DNA of 64,000 bases from Macrotrachela quadricornifera (taxonomy: Eukaryota; Rotifera; Eurotatoria; Philodinida; Philodinidae). Below, one piece after another: positions 1 through 13,059 of this stretch. The notes under the pieces were generated by a model that saw only the letters and a program-made list of their open reading frames with translations, made no database searches and had not been told where the DNA came from. Position numbers and translations under genes: made by a program. The DNA is taken from positions 22,267 through 86,266 of the forward strand of contig JAJEKB010020060.1 of assembly GCA_022393335.1 (NCBI GenBank). Reading direction: 5' to 3'. Each line of letters begins with the position of its first letter. Within the stretch, counting starts at the first letter, position 1.

Positions 1-925
1 TCTTTCGAGCGCTCCGATTCTATCGAAATAGCGAGTACTCGGTGAAAGAAACACATCTAAGTGCACTATTCGATCACTCGTTTCTTGTGTGCAATAGAAG
101 CTTATTAAAATTATCAAAAATCAGTTATAAAGGTGTCGTTAGAAAAATCTTTGATACTTGGATATGATCGCTCATAATCTCAAAGTCAAATCTGCACTGG
201 ATTCTCTCATAAATTTCAAGCCACATACGAAAGAAGCCTAATCAAATGTATTGAAAATCTTTGAACTTTTTTATATTACTGTCTTAGAATTCGCTTCCAT
301 TTGAGATATCAATATCTTGAAAGTCGATTAATATTCGCTATTATCAATGAGTGATCGATCTAAAGAAATATAGTATTATACGGTTTCCAGAAAAATAGTG
401 TTCTCAGTCAGTTCTATGATTATTGATGATAGACTGAACTATATTAACTAATTTTAAGTTTTTTTGTCATTAATTAATTCTTATCATTATTATATGAACA
501 TCTACTTTTCATGTCTCTTTCTCAAAGTAGTTTCACAATATTTGGTTAATGTTAAATTATAAAATGTTGAGTTGCAAAAAATATTCTAGAAAATAACAAT
601 TGCCGTCTGACTAAATGAGTATATAAGAAAGAAGTTATATTCATGAAAAGCAAGACTCAAAATATAAAGAAAAAAAAAAGAAAGAAATATCGCGTATTGG
701 ATATATTGATAAAACATGTTTCTATAGTTAGAAGATCAAGATATGTTTAGATCAACTCGTCAATGCATCGCTGATAATCGTAAGCACATATGTTCGAATC
801 TAATTCTCCTCCTATTCTGAATATATGTTCGATAGGCATCGAGGACTCGATATACAGCCGTGCATATGCCGAAATTTTTTCTTTCTAACCTTTTTCCGAG
901 CCCTCAAAAAACGTTTCGATTAGTT
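1..925. other. AT-rich stretch, no gene recognised
   Basis: No exon, conserved protein segment or RNA gene could be recognised on either strand. The sequence is AT-rich with short homopolymer runs. It lies outside the inverted repeat that starts at about 930. Confidence 0.5.
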
Positions 926-929
926 CTCC

Positions 930-1152
930 GATGCCCATCAAACGCTCAAATCGAGTGTTCGAAGTGACATTTTCCGATGGGTCGAGCACACGGCGATGGG
1001 TTATTCTATTTCGATATGTATGAACCCATCGAAAAAAATTCCGAGATTTTCAAGAAAGAATTAAAATGAGCTATTCAAATGACGCATCTCCGCGTGATCG
1101 ACCCATTGGAAAATGTCACTCCCAACAGTTGATTTGAACGTTTGATGGACAT
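930..1152. repeat. Imperfect inverted repeat (arms about 70 bp)
   Basis: The left arm (about 930-998) is nearly the reverse complement of the right arm (about 1085-1152). Both contain GTGACATTTTCC followed by ATGGGTCGA and ATGG. The spacer is about 86 bp. This is foldback or MITE-like; no transposase was seen. The 67-residue open frame starting at 1142 overlaps the arm and has no recognisable content. Confidence 0.75.
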
Positions 1153-1654
1153 TGAAAATATAATTCAAGGCATTGAAATACTCATCGACAGTCAGGTTGG
1201 GTATGGATATCGATATCGATGCCCAATCATGAGAAAAATACTACTCAAATACGAAAACCGTTTGCATCCGATATTATTAATTGTTATGTATATGACCGTT
1301 TGGCTGCTACTCTTTTACATAAAACTTTTTCATATTTTATCGTGAACTAGAATGACATTGTAAATAACAATGCGAATTTTGATAATTATACTATTTAAGT
1401 GCTATTTCTATTCGAAAAAATTTGGTCACATTATTCAAAGAATATGAGTTTTATTTATTATAAATTTATGTTCACATTCACTTATAAAATTCTAATTTAT
1501 TGATAAAGCACCTGGTTATTGATGCAGCATTGAACAACAATCCAATCAAAATAAATAATTAAACAATGATCGTCATTTTTAATCAATACTAGTCGAATAA
1601 TTTAAATCATAGTAATTAGATGATTGTAATAGTCTTCTCCATATTTATCTGAAC

Positions 1655-1985
1655 TACACTCGAACCATAGTTTCCAATGGTCATTTGTACCATAGCTACC
1701 ATGTTCATTTTAACCATAGTTACCATAGTCATTTTAATCATAGTTACTGTGGTCATTATAACCATAGTTATTAAATAGTCATTTGTACCATAATATCCAT
1801 AGTTATTAAATAGTCATTTGTACCATAATATCCATAGTTATAAAATAGTCATTTGTACCATAATAACCATAGTTATTAAATAGACATTTCTATCATAATA
1901 ACCATAATTATTAAATAGTCATTTGTACCATAATATCCATAGTTATTAAATAGTCATTTCTATCATAATAACCATAGCCATTTTG
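1655..1985. repeat. Tandem array of about 30-35 bp units
   Basis: Repeated units are built from ACCATAGTTATTAAATAGTCATTTG variants, about ten copies and increasingly regular from 1750 on. The array runs into a short GACAGAC/GACCGACC microsatellite (about 1993-2026) and then a terminal hairpin. The same arrangement of tandem array, then hairpin, recurs at 4785-4985. Confidence 0.85.
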
Positions 1986-2044
1986 ACGGCGTTTCCGACA
2001 GACGAACAGACAGACCGACCGACAGATACAGGTGAATTTCGTTT

Positions 2045-2071
2045 TCTAGACCCTATCCTTTCAGTCTAGGG
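2045..2071. repeat. Terminal hairpin of a tandem-repeat element
   Basis: The stem is CTAGAC/GTCTAG around a loop CCTATCCTTTCA. An essentially identical hairpin closes a related array at about 4959-4985. The arrangement resembles the subterminal hairpin plus microsatellite of Helentron-type non-autonomous elements, but no Rep/helicase sequence is present, so that assignment is only a guess. Confidence 0.55.
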
Positions 2072-2157
2072 AATATAAAACTTATCACTCGATTCTTTAT
2101 ACCATAATTGTCAAATGCATTTATTGCTTAGGGTTTTATTGCCGTCGCTATCACCAC

Positions 2158-3632
2158 TACACAGTGGGCAACTTTCGTATAGCAGGCGGACATGTAAGTT
2201 TCGTGCTCTGAAACGGATTTTTATTGCTTAGAAGTGATTATATATCACTTAGAAAATCATCTTTAAGCAAATAAAGCACTTTTTGAAAAAAAAAATTTTT
2301 CGTGAAAATCACCTGTGGGGTACCTTTGCCAAAATTTTCGAAAAAAAGTTTTTATTAGAAAATACATCGTGTCACTCACCATTCGACGTAGTTTGGCACG
2401 CTGATTCCGAAAATCACCTTGGTTTCTCGGTAAGATGTTATTTTAAGGATAAAAAAAGAGATTTGGGGAGCCAAAAGAAGGAATTAGGGTCAAAAATCAG
2501 GGTTTTCTTAGGAATTCCTAGCATAGTATATGGTCTCTGATGCGATACGATGTATATAGTTAACGAAAATCTAATATAGATGAACACATTGAGTAAATGA
2601 CTGAGTTCAGTTGAATGAGAACTCTTTATAATGCTCGAAAAATACGGAATGACTCATCTTTTTTAGCTTTCCTTGCACGAAGGTCAAAAATTTTTTTTCG
2701 AAAAAATGCTTTTTATTATATATGGTTGGATGCAGCTCGACGAGCTGATTCCGAATATCACCTTAGTTTTGCATCAAAATGATGCCTTGTTTTAAAAAAT
2801 AGGGATTCGGGGGCAAAAACCTCATTTTTTAGGAGACTCATAGCACCGGTTAAGCGCATCAGTGCGAAGTCGCGCTATGGTCAATGATGAATCAGACGTG
2901 GAAGAATAATTAGTGAAAGTTTGAGATCAATCGCACTTAAACTCTTTGTAGCGTTTAAAAACTATGGAAAGGCTGTTTTTCAAAACCTTATCGACCACAA
3001 GAACCAACTTTTTTTTTTGAGAAACACTTCTTGTTATATATGATTCGATGCAGCTCGATGAGCTGATTCCGAATATGATCTTAGTTTTGCGTCAAAACGT
3101 TCTCATCTTCTCAAAACTAGCCATTCCTGGGCAGAAACCTGGTTTTTTGGGAGACCTCTAGCTCAGCCTGTGTTCACTGTTTCAACATCGCGCTATGATC
3201 AATGATAAATCACACATTGGAGAATGATTGGTGAAAATTTCAGCTTAATCGGATGAAAACTCTTTGTAGCGTTCATAAAATACGGTATGACCTATTTTTT
3301 GACCTATTTTTGGCCCAATAATCACTTTTTTTCTATTTCATTTTTGGTTCAATCGAAATCATTTTTTCATCCAATATAGCTTATGGGTCAGTCATTCGTT
3401 TCAGATAGTTTTTCTTTTTAAAATGTTTTGATAAGTTGAAAAAAGGAATGGTCTCCGTATAATTATCGATTTATGAGCAATTTTTTGACGCTGGACTTTT
3501 CCAGGGGTATGGCTCGATTTCTGGAAATCTAGTTTTAGGGTAAGATAGACTAACCATAGACGTATTCATTCCGATATTTGAACTTGGGAAAATAGAACTT
3601 TCGGTCATGTCCGCCTGGTTGCCCACTGTGCA
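2158..3632. mobile_element. Non-autonomous TIR transposon with 10 bp target duplication
   Basis: The ends read TACACAGTGGGCAAC and, on the other strand, TGCACAGTGGGCAAC. Both are followed within about 10 bases by AGGCGGACATG. The element is flanked by the direct repeat CTATCACCAC at 2148-2157 and 3633-3642. A 9-10 bp duplication is typical of Mutator-like elements, but the ends are not diagnostic. No transposase is encoded. The interior is built from three diverged copies of a roughly 330 bp unit (about 2283-2640, 2640-2990, 2990-3340). Each carries a poly-T/A tract, then a GCTGATTCCGAA motif, then a TTAGTTTTG-type motif. Confidence 0.75.
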
Positions 3633-3642
3633 CTATCACCAC

Positions 3643-4784
3643 GACTATTTTGACCATAGTTGTTGTTTGGTTATTTATACCTACAATTATCACAATTAAC
3701 GTTCATCGAAGTTCGATGCACCTGGCCCTAGACTGTCGCACTTTACATGTGGATATGATTGTATTTAGATATGAACAATAGTACATTAACATTTACTTAT
3801 AAATAAAATACACATCACAATTATTGTAGTATCGAATTATTTCATCTTTAGTATAACAGATCATTTTCTTTTGCATAAAAATATAGTTGACGGTATAGTA
3901 TACTTTCGTTCATTAAAAGAATATCACATATATAGCTTTGCGCGTTATTGCAGAGACTATGTATAAAATGTTGTATTCATTCTACTATTTGTCAATATGT
4001 GGCCTTTTTTATTATTTAAGCTAACTTACAAGATAATCAGACTAACAGATTTCGTAAAAATATTTTACAATGATACACCTCCTAAACTTTAAAATTGTCA
4101 AATTACAAATGCACATTTTTGAAGCTTCTAATCCTTGATATTGTTTTTCTGAATCATCGTATAAGACATTTGGACATATCGTTGTTCTTTTCATACATGT
4201 ATTAATAATCTTTCTTGATGATAAAGAACAACATGCTATTTAAAAATACACCAATATTTCCTTTAAAGTGTTAATAAGATTCTGTGTATACGAACATTCT
4301 ATTTTTTTATTGTTATTAATATTATTTTCATCGTGTTCTATATCAAGAGTAAAGTTGACGTTACATTCTGATTTATATTTATCTAATAAAATAATAATAT
4401 AGCTACTAGTAAGAAATATTTCAAATATTTAACTTAGCACCTTTTTAACACAAAAAAAATTAATATTATATTATTTAAATAATACGATATTAACGAGTGA
4501 AAAATATATTATCGCAAATATTCTATACCCACTAATAAGTATATACGATTCAAATATAATGCGTAAATAAATAATCAGTCCATTCTAAAATATACACCTT
4601 CATAAAAATACTTATCAAACCCTGAAAACTTTTACTCGTTTCCTAATTCAAATATTAATATCTATGTATCATTTTTTTTTGTACGCAGCTTCAAAATAAT
4701 CAGCTGTATCAAAATCATATGTTTCATTTACTGTAGTTATTTACCGATTGTTGCCGTACTTTTATTATCATTTTTTAATAGTGA
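3643..4784. other. AT-rich stretch, nothing recognised
   Basis: Very AT-rich sequence with no coding exon that could be supported on either strand and no obvious long repeat. Confidence 0.45.
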
Positions 4785-4985
4785 AATTACGTGGTCATTC
4801 GTGCCATAGCTACGTGGTCATTTGTGCCATAGAAACGTGGTCATTTGTACCAAAAAAAGGTCATTTGTGCCAAAATAATGGTCGTTTGTGCCAAAAAAAT
4901 GGTCATTTGTGCCTTGTTACCGACAAAATCGATACGCGCAGTAAGATGAATTCCCGTTTCTAGACCCTATCCTTTCAGTCTAGGG
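4785..4985. repeat. Second tandem-array plus hairpin repeat
   Basis: About six units of GGTCATTTGTGCCA type (about 15-20 bp each) run from 4790 to 4915. They are followed about 40 bp later by the same CTAGAC...GTCTAG hairpin seen at 2045. This places the 1655-2071 and 4785-4985 copies in one family whose internal unit has diverged more than its end. Confidence 0.8.
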
Positions 4986-5094
4986 AAAAGTATACAACAG
5001 TTGACCTACTACTTCAATACTATAATTTCTCGAATATTCGAGAAATTCTCTGGAATTCCTACCGATTTTTAGATTTTTTCGCATGTAGACTAGC

Positions 5095-5275
5095 GTAGTC
5101 ATCTGATAAGATCCGTAATGGGATCGAAATCACGATCGTGGTAGTCTATTTCTATGCACACCGTGTGTTTAGAAGTTTTGCTATGAGGGTAGTTTAATTT
5201 ATTACTATATCTATGCAGAATATTTACCATTTGATGACAACCCTTGAGAAAGGGTGAGACCTAGGTCGTGGGACT
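5095..5275 (+). ncRNA. Degenerate hammerhead-like motifs, possible Penelope-like relic
   Basis: At about 5109-5156 the order CTGATAA, stem GATCC/GGATC, CGAAA, stem CAC/GTG around GATC, then TA follows the hammerhead ribozyme layout. However, the core G8 is A and helix I is poor. About 80 bp later (about 5240-5275) a second segment ends GAGACCTAGGTCG, resembling the short helix III and GTC cleavage triplet of Penelope-like-element ribozymes, again degenerate. No reverse transcriptase is nearby. It could be chance. Confidence 0.25.
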
Positions 5276-5774
5276 ACTTTTACATAATATTCACTCTCAT
5301 CCTCAATATTAAAATTGATGAATCTTTTTGTCGTTCTATATCATGCATGTAACTTTTCCGCGAACTTTCATAGTCAGTTTATTCAACAGAGAGCAAAGAT
5401 AAGAAAAATGTATTTTTATCATTTGCGCTTTCGTAAGTCATGTGCAGAACACTATATTCTTTTACTTATGCTTTTGGTATAGGTGAAATACAGGTATGTA
5501 AGATAAATAAGTGTTTTGTTAAACAGCAACGACAAAAAAAGAAATTCTCAACTATAAATTCAGCCAATGCATTTAGTATAAAGAAAAAGTAACCCTCGCC
5601 GCAACGACTCACTCAACCTACGACTGAACCACTGAGGGCATTTGTGCACTAATACGCTTTATCGAGACACTCACCGATAGTATGAAACATAACCATCTAT
5701 ATTGTCTTCCACATTTTTGTAAGTTTTATAACCGTATAATATCCTTGAAGTTTATCCAGTTTCATAAAGACAAA

Positions 5775-6300
5775 TATGAGTCGTGTCCAAATTTCGTGAA
5801 TTCTGAACTCTTGAATTACTTGTGAAATAAGCAGTGATCATACAAAAATTGAAAAGAAACGGAAATATTCAAGGTAACCGAAGGAATCCAAAGAACTCAA
5901 TTGCCCTCAACCTCCCACACCTTCACCCGACGCAGCGACTAGAAATTTGCAATAGGTTGTTAGATACTATATAGCTTGAGAATCTAAGGTAGTCCTTACG
6001 GACTCTAAAATATGGACTTTAATTAAAGCTTAGAGTTGAGAGTGCCAGCCCTATTGACGACCCAATGGTATGTCCAATATAGAGTATGTGATGAGATTAG
6101 AGTAGCCCCCGCCCCTCCAATCGGTAGCAGATGCTAACCTAAGGGTACTCTTTGAGGATGAGGGTGATTGAACTTCTTGAATTCCATGAGTTTCGTGAGT
6201 TCTTTAAATAGCTCCGTTTCTCTTCAATTTCTGTATGATCACTGCTTATTTCACAATTAATTCAAGAGTTCAGATTTCACAGAATTTGGACACTGCTGGG
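5775..6300. repeat. Foldback repeat with arms of about 140 bp
   Basis: The left arm (about 5785-5920) is the imperfect reverse complement of the right arm (about 6155-6297). Matching landmarks include CAGTGATCATACA/TGTATGATCACTG and ACTCTTGAATT/AATTCAAGAGT. The spacer is about 235 bp. No coding content was recognised. Confidence 0.75.
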
Positions 6301-6311
6301 CATTTTACTGT

Positions 6312-6632
6312 ATACTATGATGTATAGTAAAAACTCGAAATATTGTATTTTGATCTGAAACTTTGCCCATAGAGTGGCCTATTAATAGGTAGAGTATTCT
6401 GAAAATTTCGGCTCTGAAGAACGTTTTCTTCCTAACATATTAAAGTCTAAAAAAAACCAGAAAATATTTTGGAATATGGGTGAGTTTTAGGAGGCTGAAT
6501 ATATTAGGAATAAAATGTTCTTCAGAGCTAAAATTTTCAGGATACTCTACCCATTAATAGACCACTCTAGGGGCAAAGTTTCAGATCAAAATACGATACT
6601 TCAAGTTTTTACTATAAACCATACTATACAAT
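6312..6632. repeat. Foldback repeat abutting the previous one
   Basis: The left arm (about 6318-6440) and right arm (about 6495-6628) are reverse complements. Both contain TTTTGATCTGAAACTTTGCC or its complement, and TCTTCAGAGC or its complement. The spacer is only about 55 bp. Its outer ends lie within about 15 bp of the neighbouring foldback. Confidence 0.8.
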
Positions 6633-6639
6633 AAAATAT

Positions 6640-7540
6640 CAGCAAAGTGCCTTTAATTCCAAGAAGAAGCCCTACGGGGACATGCTCTTTTGAGGTTTTC
6701 CATACCTCACTGGGGTCTACCTTATGCATGGGGACTGAACTCAAAAGCGGTTAATCAGTTGTATCGGTCCCCTCGTTAGACGTCTGATCAAACTATTTGC
6801 ATTTAGTAATGAGAAAAAATTAAAAATTTCTCAATAATGCCACTATTTAATGAAACATATACTATAGTGAAAAATTCCATTTTCTAAACTGTTTACGTAC
6901 CAAAATGATGTCAGATTCATTCATGATGGTGAGATGAAAATGTATTTTATATCGATTATTTCAATTTATAAGATTACTTTTAGATAAAATACAAATAAAA
7001 ACTATAGAAATAACTGTGTTTCTTCAAAATTTTTACTACAACAATAACAATGAATAAAAAACCATTAGTCATAAAGTGAGTATAGAAATTTCAGTAATAC
7101 TATTATTATATGACTGATAGATCTTGGTACTAGAAATTGACAAGATCTTAATGAAATAAACTGTAGAATAGAAAACTTTTAAATCATTATTTCGACTATT
7201 AAACCATAGGAGAACTGATCAGTATCGCTGTATTCTAATGTTGTTCCAATCGACTTTTTAACTTCTGACATGTTCTTACATCAGAAATTCAGTTATAAAA
7301 AGTTAAACGTTTGTAATTTAATACTTTTCAAATCACAATGAAATTTATTTATAGAAATTTACATAAACATACGTACACAGAGGGATAGCAATCGATAACG
7401 AAATACAATAAAATACTGATACAAAATATAAAAAAGAAGTAAAATGAAAAGGATTCTTAGTATTTTTTTTGGTGATTTTATAAGAAATTCTTTTAATTCT
7501 GATATCATAATAAGATCGAATTTTTTCATTTTTCTAAAAA
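6640..7540. other. Upstream of the NADPH oxidase; no exon recognised
   Basis: AT-rich sequence. An N-terminal oxidase exon would be expected here but none could be identified. A 120-residue reading frame on the minus strand at 7359-7721 only mirrors the oxidase exon and is not believed. Confidence 0.4.
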
Positions 7541-7542
7541 AG

Positions 7543-10500
7543 AGCCCGACCTTCACAACAATCAATACGTCGTCGTCACGATGCTGTAATTCAATTACGA
7601 GCACTTCTTGATGAACCTGCCGAAGCATTACCGATATCCTTCCAACAACCTGGTGATAGTTCATTAACTGATAAAAAGTTAACTGTACAAGATGTTTCCA
7701 AAATGCTGAATACTCCATCATGTATGATAGAACGAATTGTTAATGTATTAAATAGATTTTCCCATAATAATCAATTTTCATTAATGAGTCGAGTTGATGT
7801 ACAGAGAATGACTCGGATATTAAATGGTTCTATAGATGTTCGTGCGCTTGTTTTTTTTTGCATACTCGATGAGGAACAAGATGATTTTATAACAAAACAA
7901 GGTTTCATGGATTTCTATGAAATGTATTTAAAAAATATTCGATCATTTGATCATAGTCGAATACCTCAATATATTGATGCATTATTACAAAAATTTCATC
8001 TTGATGAAGTAATTGCATTTCTTTTTTTATAATTTCTATATATTATTTATATAAATAGCAAGATCAAATTGATTTTGATGAATTTTATTCAATTGTACGA
8101 AAAGATCCAATATTATTACAATCATTAGCACAATTTACTGTTGATCCAACATGGTCTAATGGAACTAGTAATCCATCCCCATCAAAACCAAAATTAAATC
8201 CTATTAGAAAATGTTGTATAAATTTATGTTCACAAGAAACAATTTATGAAGATCAACAATCAATATTTACTATTGATTATATACGTGATCATTTTTCAAG
8301 AGTTATTTTTTTTATTCTTTATATATTAATTAATATTACTTTACTTTTATATGTTATTATATATCGAACAGTTGCATTAGAAGATCACGTTCTCACCATA
8401 TTTGCACGTATTGGTGGAATGTTACTTAATTTTAATTGTGCATTTATAGTTATACTTATGCTTAAACGTACAATATTAGGTATACGATCTAATGAATATT
8501 TAAGAAAATGGATACCTATTGATGATCATATTGATTTTCATCAATATGTTGGACGATTTATTGCAGCATTAGTTATTTTACATACAGCTGCTCATATGGC
8601 TAATTTTGGACGACCTTCATTTAAAGTCAATAGTAAATTGTCTTATATTTAATTTCTTTCTAGAGATAATATTGAAATTAATCATATCCAGACATGATCA
8701 AAATTATGAAGGAAAAGAAAATTGAATTTTTTTCATGTACTTCACTAAAGAAAAGAAAAATAATTAATTTTGTGGAACGCGATCTAGAAGAGAGTGTTGG
8801 AGTGTTTAAGGGAAGCAATTTGGATCCCCCCATAGACTGTGATCGATGGGTAAAATTAGCGTCACTATTTTAGACTATAATCTACTATGGAGTTCAATTG
8901 AATTTCTCTCTCTCCCTCTTCGTATTTTTGAGTTTTTATCACTAAAGTTCTTTTAATTTTTGATCTTCTATATATCGTGAGAAAGTCCAGAATACGCTAC
9001 ATCTTTTGGTGTATTTAGTTTGAGCATCAAATACTATTTTAAGTATAAAAAATGTATTAAAAAAAAATCTAACATTTTTTTATACTACAAAAATAGGTGT
9101 CCATAATGTTGTAATATACTTTATTTTGCACATATTTCAGCTTAGGCAAATGATAGAATGTTGCATTTTTTTTCAAAAGATGCGCCATGAAAAGCTCTGT
9201 AAAATGGGTATGATTAGAATCATTTTTGGCTATTCTAATCGTCTTTCTTACACTCAAAAAAAACAACCGACATCACAGTATCAGTTTCCGTCATATTGAA
9301 AATTCTTGGAAAACATATCTGATACTCTATAGGAATTATCCTAATACAGCTTTTGTACAACTTTGAACGACGCATCTTTTAAAACAAAAGTCAATATTCT
9401 ATCATTTTCTAAGGTTACGATATATCCAAAACAAAAGGTGTTCTTAACATTTTCAATATGACAGAAATCGACACTATCATGAAGGTTCTTCATTTTTGAG
9501 TATAGGAAGAACCATTAGAACAGAGGAAAATGATTCTAATCATACTCTGTTTTTAGAGCTTTTCATGGTGCATCTTTTGAAAAAAAATGCAACATTCTAT
9601 CACTTTCCTAAGCTGAAATAGAGTATGTGACATTATTATAAACATCATATAGTAAAAAAAATGTTAGATTTTTTTCTAATACATTTTTTATACTTCAAAT
9701 CGTATATGATGCTCAAACTAAATACACTAAAAGATGTAGCATATTCTAGGCTAGGGGGAATTCAATTGACCCCTACAGTATAAAGGACTGTAGACTATCA
9801 TAGACACTTATTTGGACAAACTCAGAATATCTGGTATACAATGTACGCAGTTTCACATTTTTAATCCTGCAAGAATTGCGCGACATAGCTTTCTTGTAAT
9901 ATTAGAAAATCATTCTCGAGTAAAATATCTATTTAGGATGTACCAAAAGTTCGTGTCCTGCCATTTAAAGGACCTTGCCGATTGTGGTGAACTGATTTAG
10001 AAATAAGAAACAAATATATTATGTTGTAGAGCCTTTCGAACCACATCGAATGATATATAGTAAATTCTGTTTTCTTAGAACTTTGAACGACCGAAAATCA
10101 ATTTATTGATAGATGACTACATACTCACGTCCATATTCACAAGATGATCATAAATAGTGCGTATATAATGTTTGTAATCCATCAAAAACTCTTCAAAGTC
10201 GCATGCGAGAAACAATATTTTACAAATGATTTTAATGAATATCAACAACCATAATAAAACATTCAATCATGGTTCTCAGGTACGGATGTGAATGTGTAGT
10301 CATCTATCATTAAATTGACTTTAGATCCCTCAAAATTCTATGAAAACAGGATGTATTATATACCATTCAATACGTCTCGAAAAGCTTTACAATATAATAT
10401 ATTTGTTTCTTATTTCTGAACCGATATATTCCATCCGACAAAGCCCTCTAAGTGGCGAGACATGAAATTTTTAGATGCAACAATGAAGAACGAATGATTC

Positions 10501-12945
10501 TCTTTTTGTTAATAAACTAAATAGTAAGAATATGCATTTATTAAATTCTCCTCAAACGAAATCTAATTCAAATTAGTTGATTGAGATACCTATAAAACCA
10601 CTGATTTACAGAAGATAAGAACAATAGACGAAATAAAACTATGAATATGATCAATTTTTTCAATAAGAATTCAAAAATTACTTACACGAATAACTCAAAT
10701 TGTAATAGAATAGGACTAAATAAATTTGTTATTGTTACAATTTATCCAATTGTATTTTTTATTTTTAGATTCTACATGGAAATGGCACGAATACATGGTA
10801 AAATAATGTTCTATTTAAAATATATATTTGTCTATAACTAAGTCTTTTATTCAGTTCACTACACGTCCAGGTCTTGGTTGGATTAATGGTTTTGCATCGT
10901 TGAGTGGAATTATATTATGTATCATTCTTGCCATTATGATTATCTGTTCATTACAATGGATTCGACGAGGTGGCCATTTTCAGGTCAATAAAATCATTTG
11001 AATAACCTTTTTCTGTGTACTCAAAACGTTCATACACTCGACAATCGGTCAGCGCATATGGTCATTTACATAGGAACTCTTCACAATCATTAGGAGAATA
11101 CTGATGCCTTTGTATATCATATATCAATGAGATTACTTATGACCATAATCTCGGTAGAATAATTTCGAAATATATTTAATCACTGTGGGAGTTGAGTCAA
11201 TGATCACTAGATAGGATCGGTCATAGTAACTTGGCTTCCGTTAGATGTTTTTATTCTTATAATTTAGTAAGAAAAGATGTGTGGTTGATGAAATCTATGT
11301 CTTATAGATAACTAAGTCTAAGATCTCGTGCATCCGATGAGAAAAATTCAAAATCTCATCATCTCGCAGTGTAAGATTTCTTTGGATTTGGTCAGATTTT
11401 GCTTTCGAGTATTTCTTTCATTTCATAACTTACTCGCTTCAGTAAAATGAATTTGTAGATAAAGTTGTTTTCTATCCAATTGAGATTTAATATATAGAAC
11501 TCAAACGGTCAATCTGTTCAGGAAATAAGGACAAAATGGTAATCATATACTCTCGATAGCTAGTATTTTCGAGATTAAATCCAAGATTTTCACATTTATT
11601 TTAAAATAAACCTTATGAAATGATATATTGTATGTTTTATTGAATAGGTATTCTATTGGACACATTTACTTTATTATTTATTTTATTTCTTTCTTATTCT
11701 TCATTCAAAAAATTGTTGGGTAATATTTTCTATTTGTATTTATATAAAAATATTATTAAAATAATCATAGAAATGGATAATTGGTCCATTTTCAATATTT
11801 TTATTGGAAAAAGCTTATTCAGTTTTAACAAGATATTCATCACGTAGTGGTCGTAGTTATATACGATGGGCCACTATTGAACAATCAAATGTAATTAGTT
11901 TAAATATTCATCGACCAAAAAATTTTACGTAAGATAAATTCGGTTTTGTTTTTCCAATAAATAAAAATAAATTTTTATTTAAAGTTTTAAACCAGGTGAT
12001 TATATAACAATAAATATTCCTCATATAGCTTATTATGAATATCATCCATTTACAATAAGTAGTGCACCAGAAGAAACATCTTATATAACTGTTCATATTC
12101 AAGCAAGTGGAAATTGGACTAAAAAAGTTTATGAACATTTTAAAGAAATATCTGCATATAAAAATCAAGAAAATTCTTTTCGAGTTTATCGAGTTGATCT
12201 TAATACTCATCGTGCTGTTGTTGAAAGAATACGACGTGAAGGTATTGAACGTGAAGAAAGTGCTAACAGTGAAATATCTACAACATCATCACAAATGAGA
12301 AAAGAAATTATATTTATAAATGGTCCATATTCATCATGTGCTCGATATGTATTTGATTGTCCACATGTTGTTTTAGTTGGTGGTGGAATTGGTGTAACAC
12401 CATATGCATCAATTTTATCAAGTTTAATGACACAATTTCGTGCATCACGTGTTATTTGTAAAAATTGTCAACATATTAATTATAATCAAAAAGGTTTATT
12501 AGAAAATCGTCGATTAAAAAAAGTTGATTTTATTTGGATTAATCGTGATTATAAAAATTTTGAATGGTTTCTTGACCTTCTTAGACAATTTGAAGATGAA
12601 CAAGATAATTATTTAAATTCAAATCCAAATGAACGTCGATTTCTTGATATTCATCTTTATTTTACAGAAATAAAACATGATCAAAATATTGGTCATGTTC
12701 CATTAGATCTTGTTACCAAAATTTGGGCACAAGTTGCTGGACAAGATATATTTACTAGTCTTAAAGCCAAAACACACATTGGAAGACCGAAATGGGAAGA
12801 CATTTTTAATGGTTTTACCTCTGATAATTATGTTCCAGTGGCAAATGATGTTGCTGTTTTCTTTTGTGGACCAGCAACAATGGGACAAACTATTAAAAAA
12901 CATTGCAGAGATTTTAGATTTAGATATTATGAAGAAAAATTCTAA
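7543..12945 (+). CDS. NOX5: NADPH oxidase 5-like, calcium-linked superoxide producer (5' end not found)
   Basis: This membrane flavocytochrome moves electrons from NADPH through FAD and two hemes to oxygen. Exons inferred from reading frame and GT-AG sites are about 7543-8008, 8059-8632, 10769-10797, 10855-10983, 11648-11719, 11771-11928 and 11985-12945. The first exon holds degenerate EF-hand-like helices. Transmembrane segments carry paired heme histidines (DFHQYVG...LHTAAH, then WTHLLYYLFYFFLILH). The FAD motif is HPFTISSAP, the nucleotide motifs are GGGIGVTP and FFCGPA, and the protein ends in EEKF as the family does. No stop or frameshift was seen in these exons. The start codon and first EF-hand exon are not identified; an in-frame TAA just upstream of 7543 means another exon must precede it. 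Intron 8633-10768 (2.1 kb) is swollen by two palindromic MITEs. Confidence 0.9.
8985..9745. mobile_element. Palindromic MITE in oxidase intron
   Basis: Two arms of about 350 bp (about 8990-9355 and 9400-9745) are imperfect reverse complements. Landmarks include TTTAGTTTGAGCATCA/TGATGCTCAAACTAAA and AAAAGATGCGCCATGAAAAG with its complement. No coding capacity. It lies wholly inside intron 8633-10768. Confidence 0.8.
9936..10482. mobile_element. Mariner-type palindromic MITE in oxidase intron
   Basis: The outer ends are imperfect inverted repeats. The left begins GGATGTACCAAAAGTTCGTG, a form common at mariner termini, and the right reads as its diverged complement. The arms are about 250 bp and include AGAAATAAGAAACAAATAT and its complement. 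Together with the transposase relic at 14.1 kb, this suggests mariner activity in this genome. Confidence 0.65.
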
Positions 12946-13059
12946 AATTTTAAAAAATAATCGTAGACATTGCTAAGATTTTGTCATTAAAAAATTATTT
13001 TATTTTCTTCTTTTCTTAGTATTTGTGTTATTAAAATAAAACTACATGAAACTCTCCCG

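Noticed and set aside
7359..7721. 120-residue minus-strand frame
   Set aside because: It overlaps the antisense of the NOX5-like exon and has no recognisable content.
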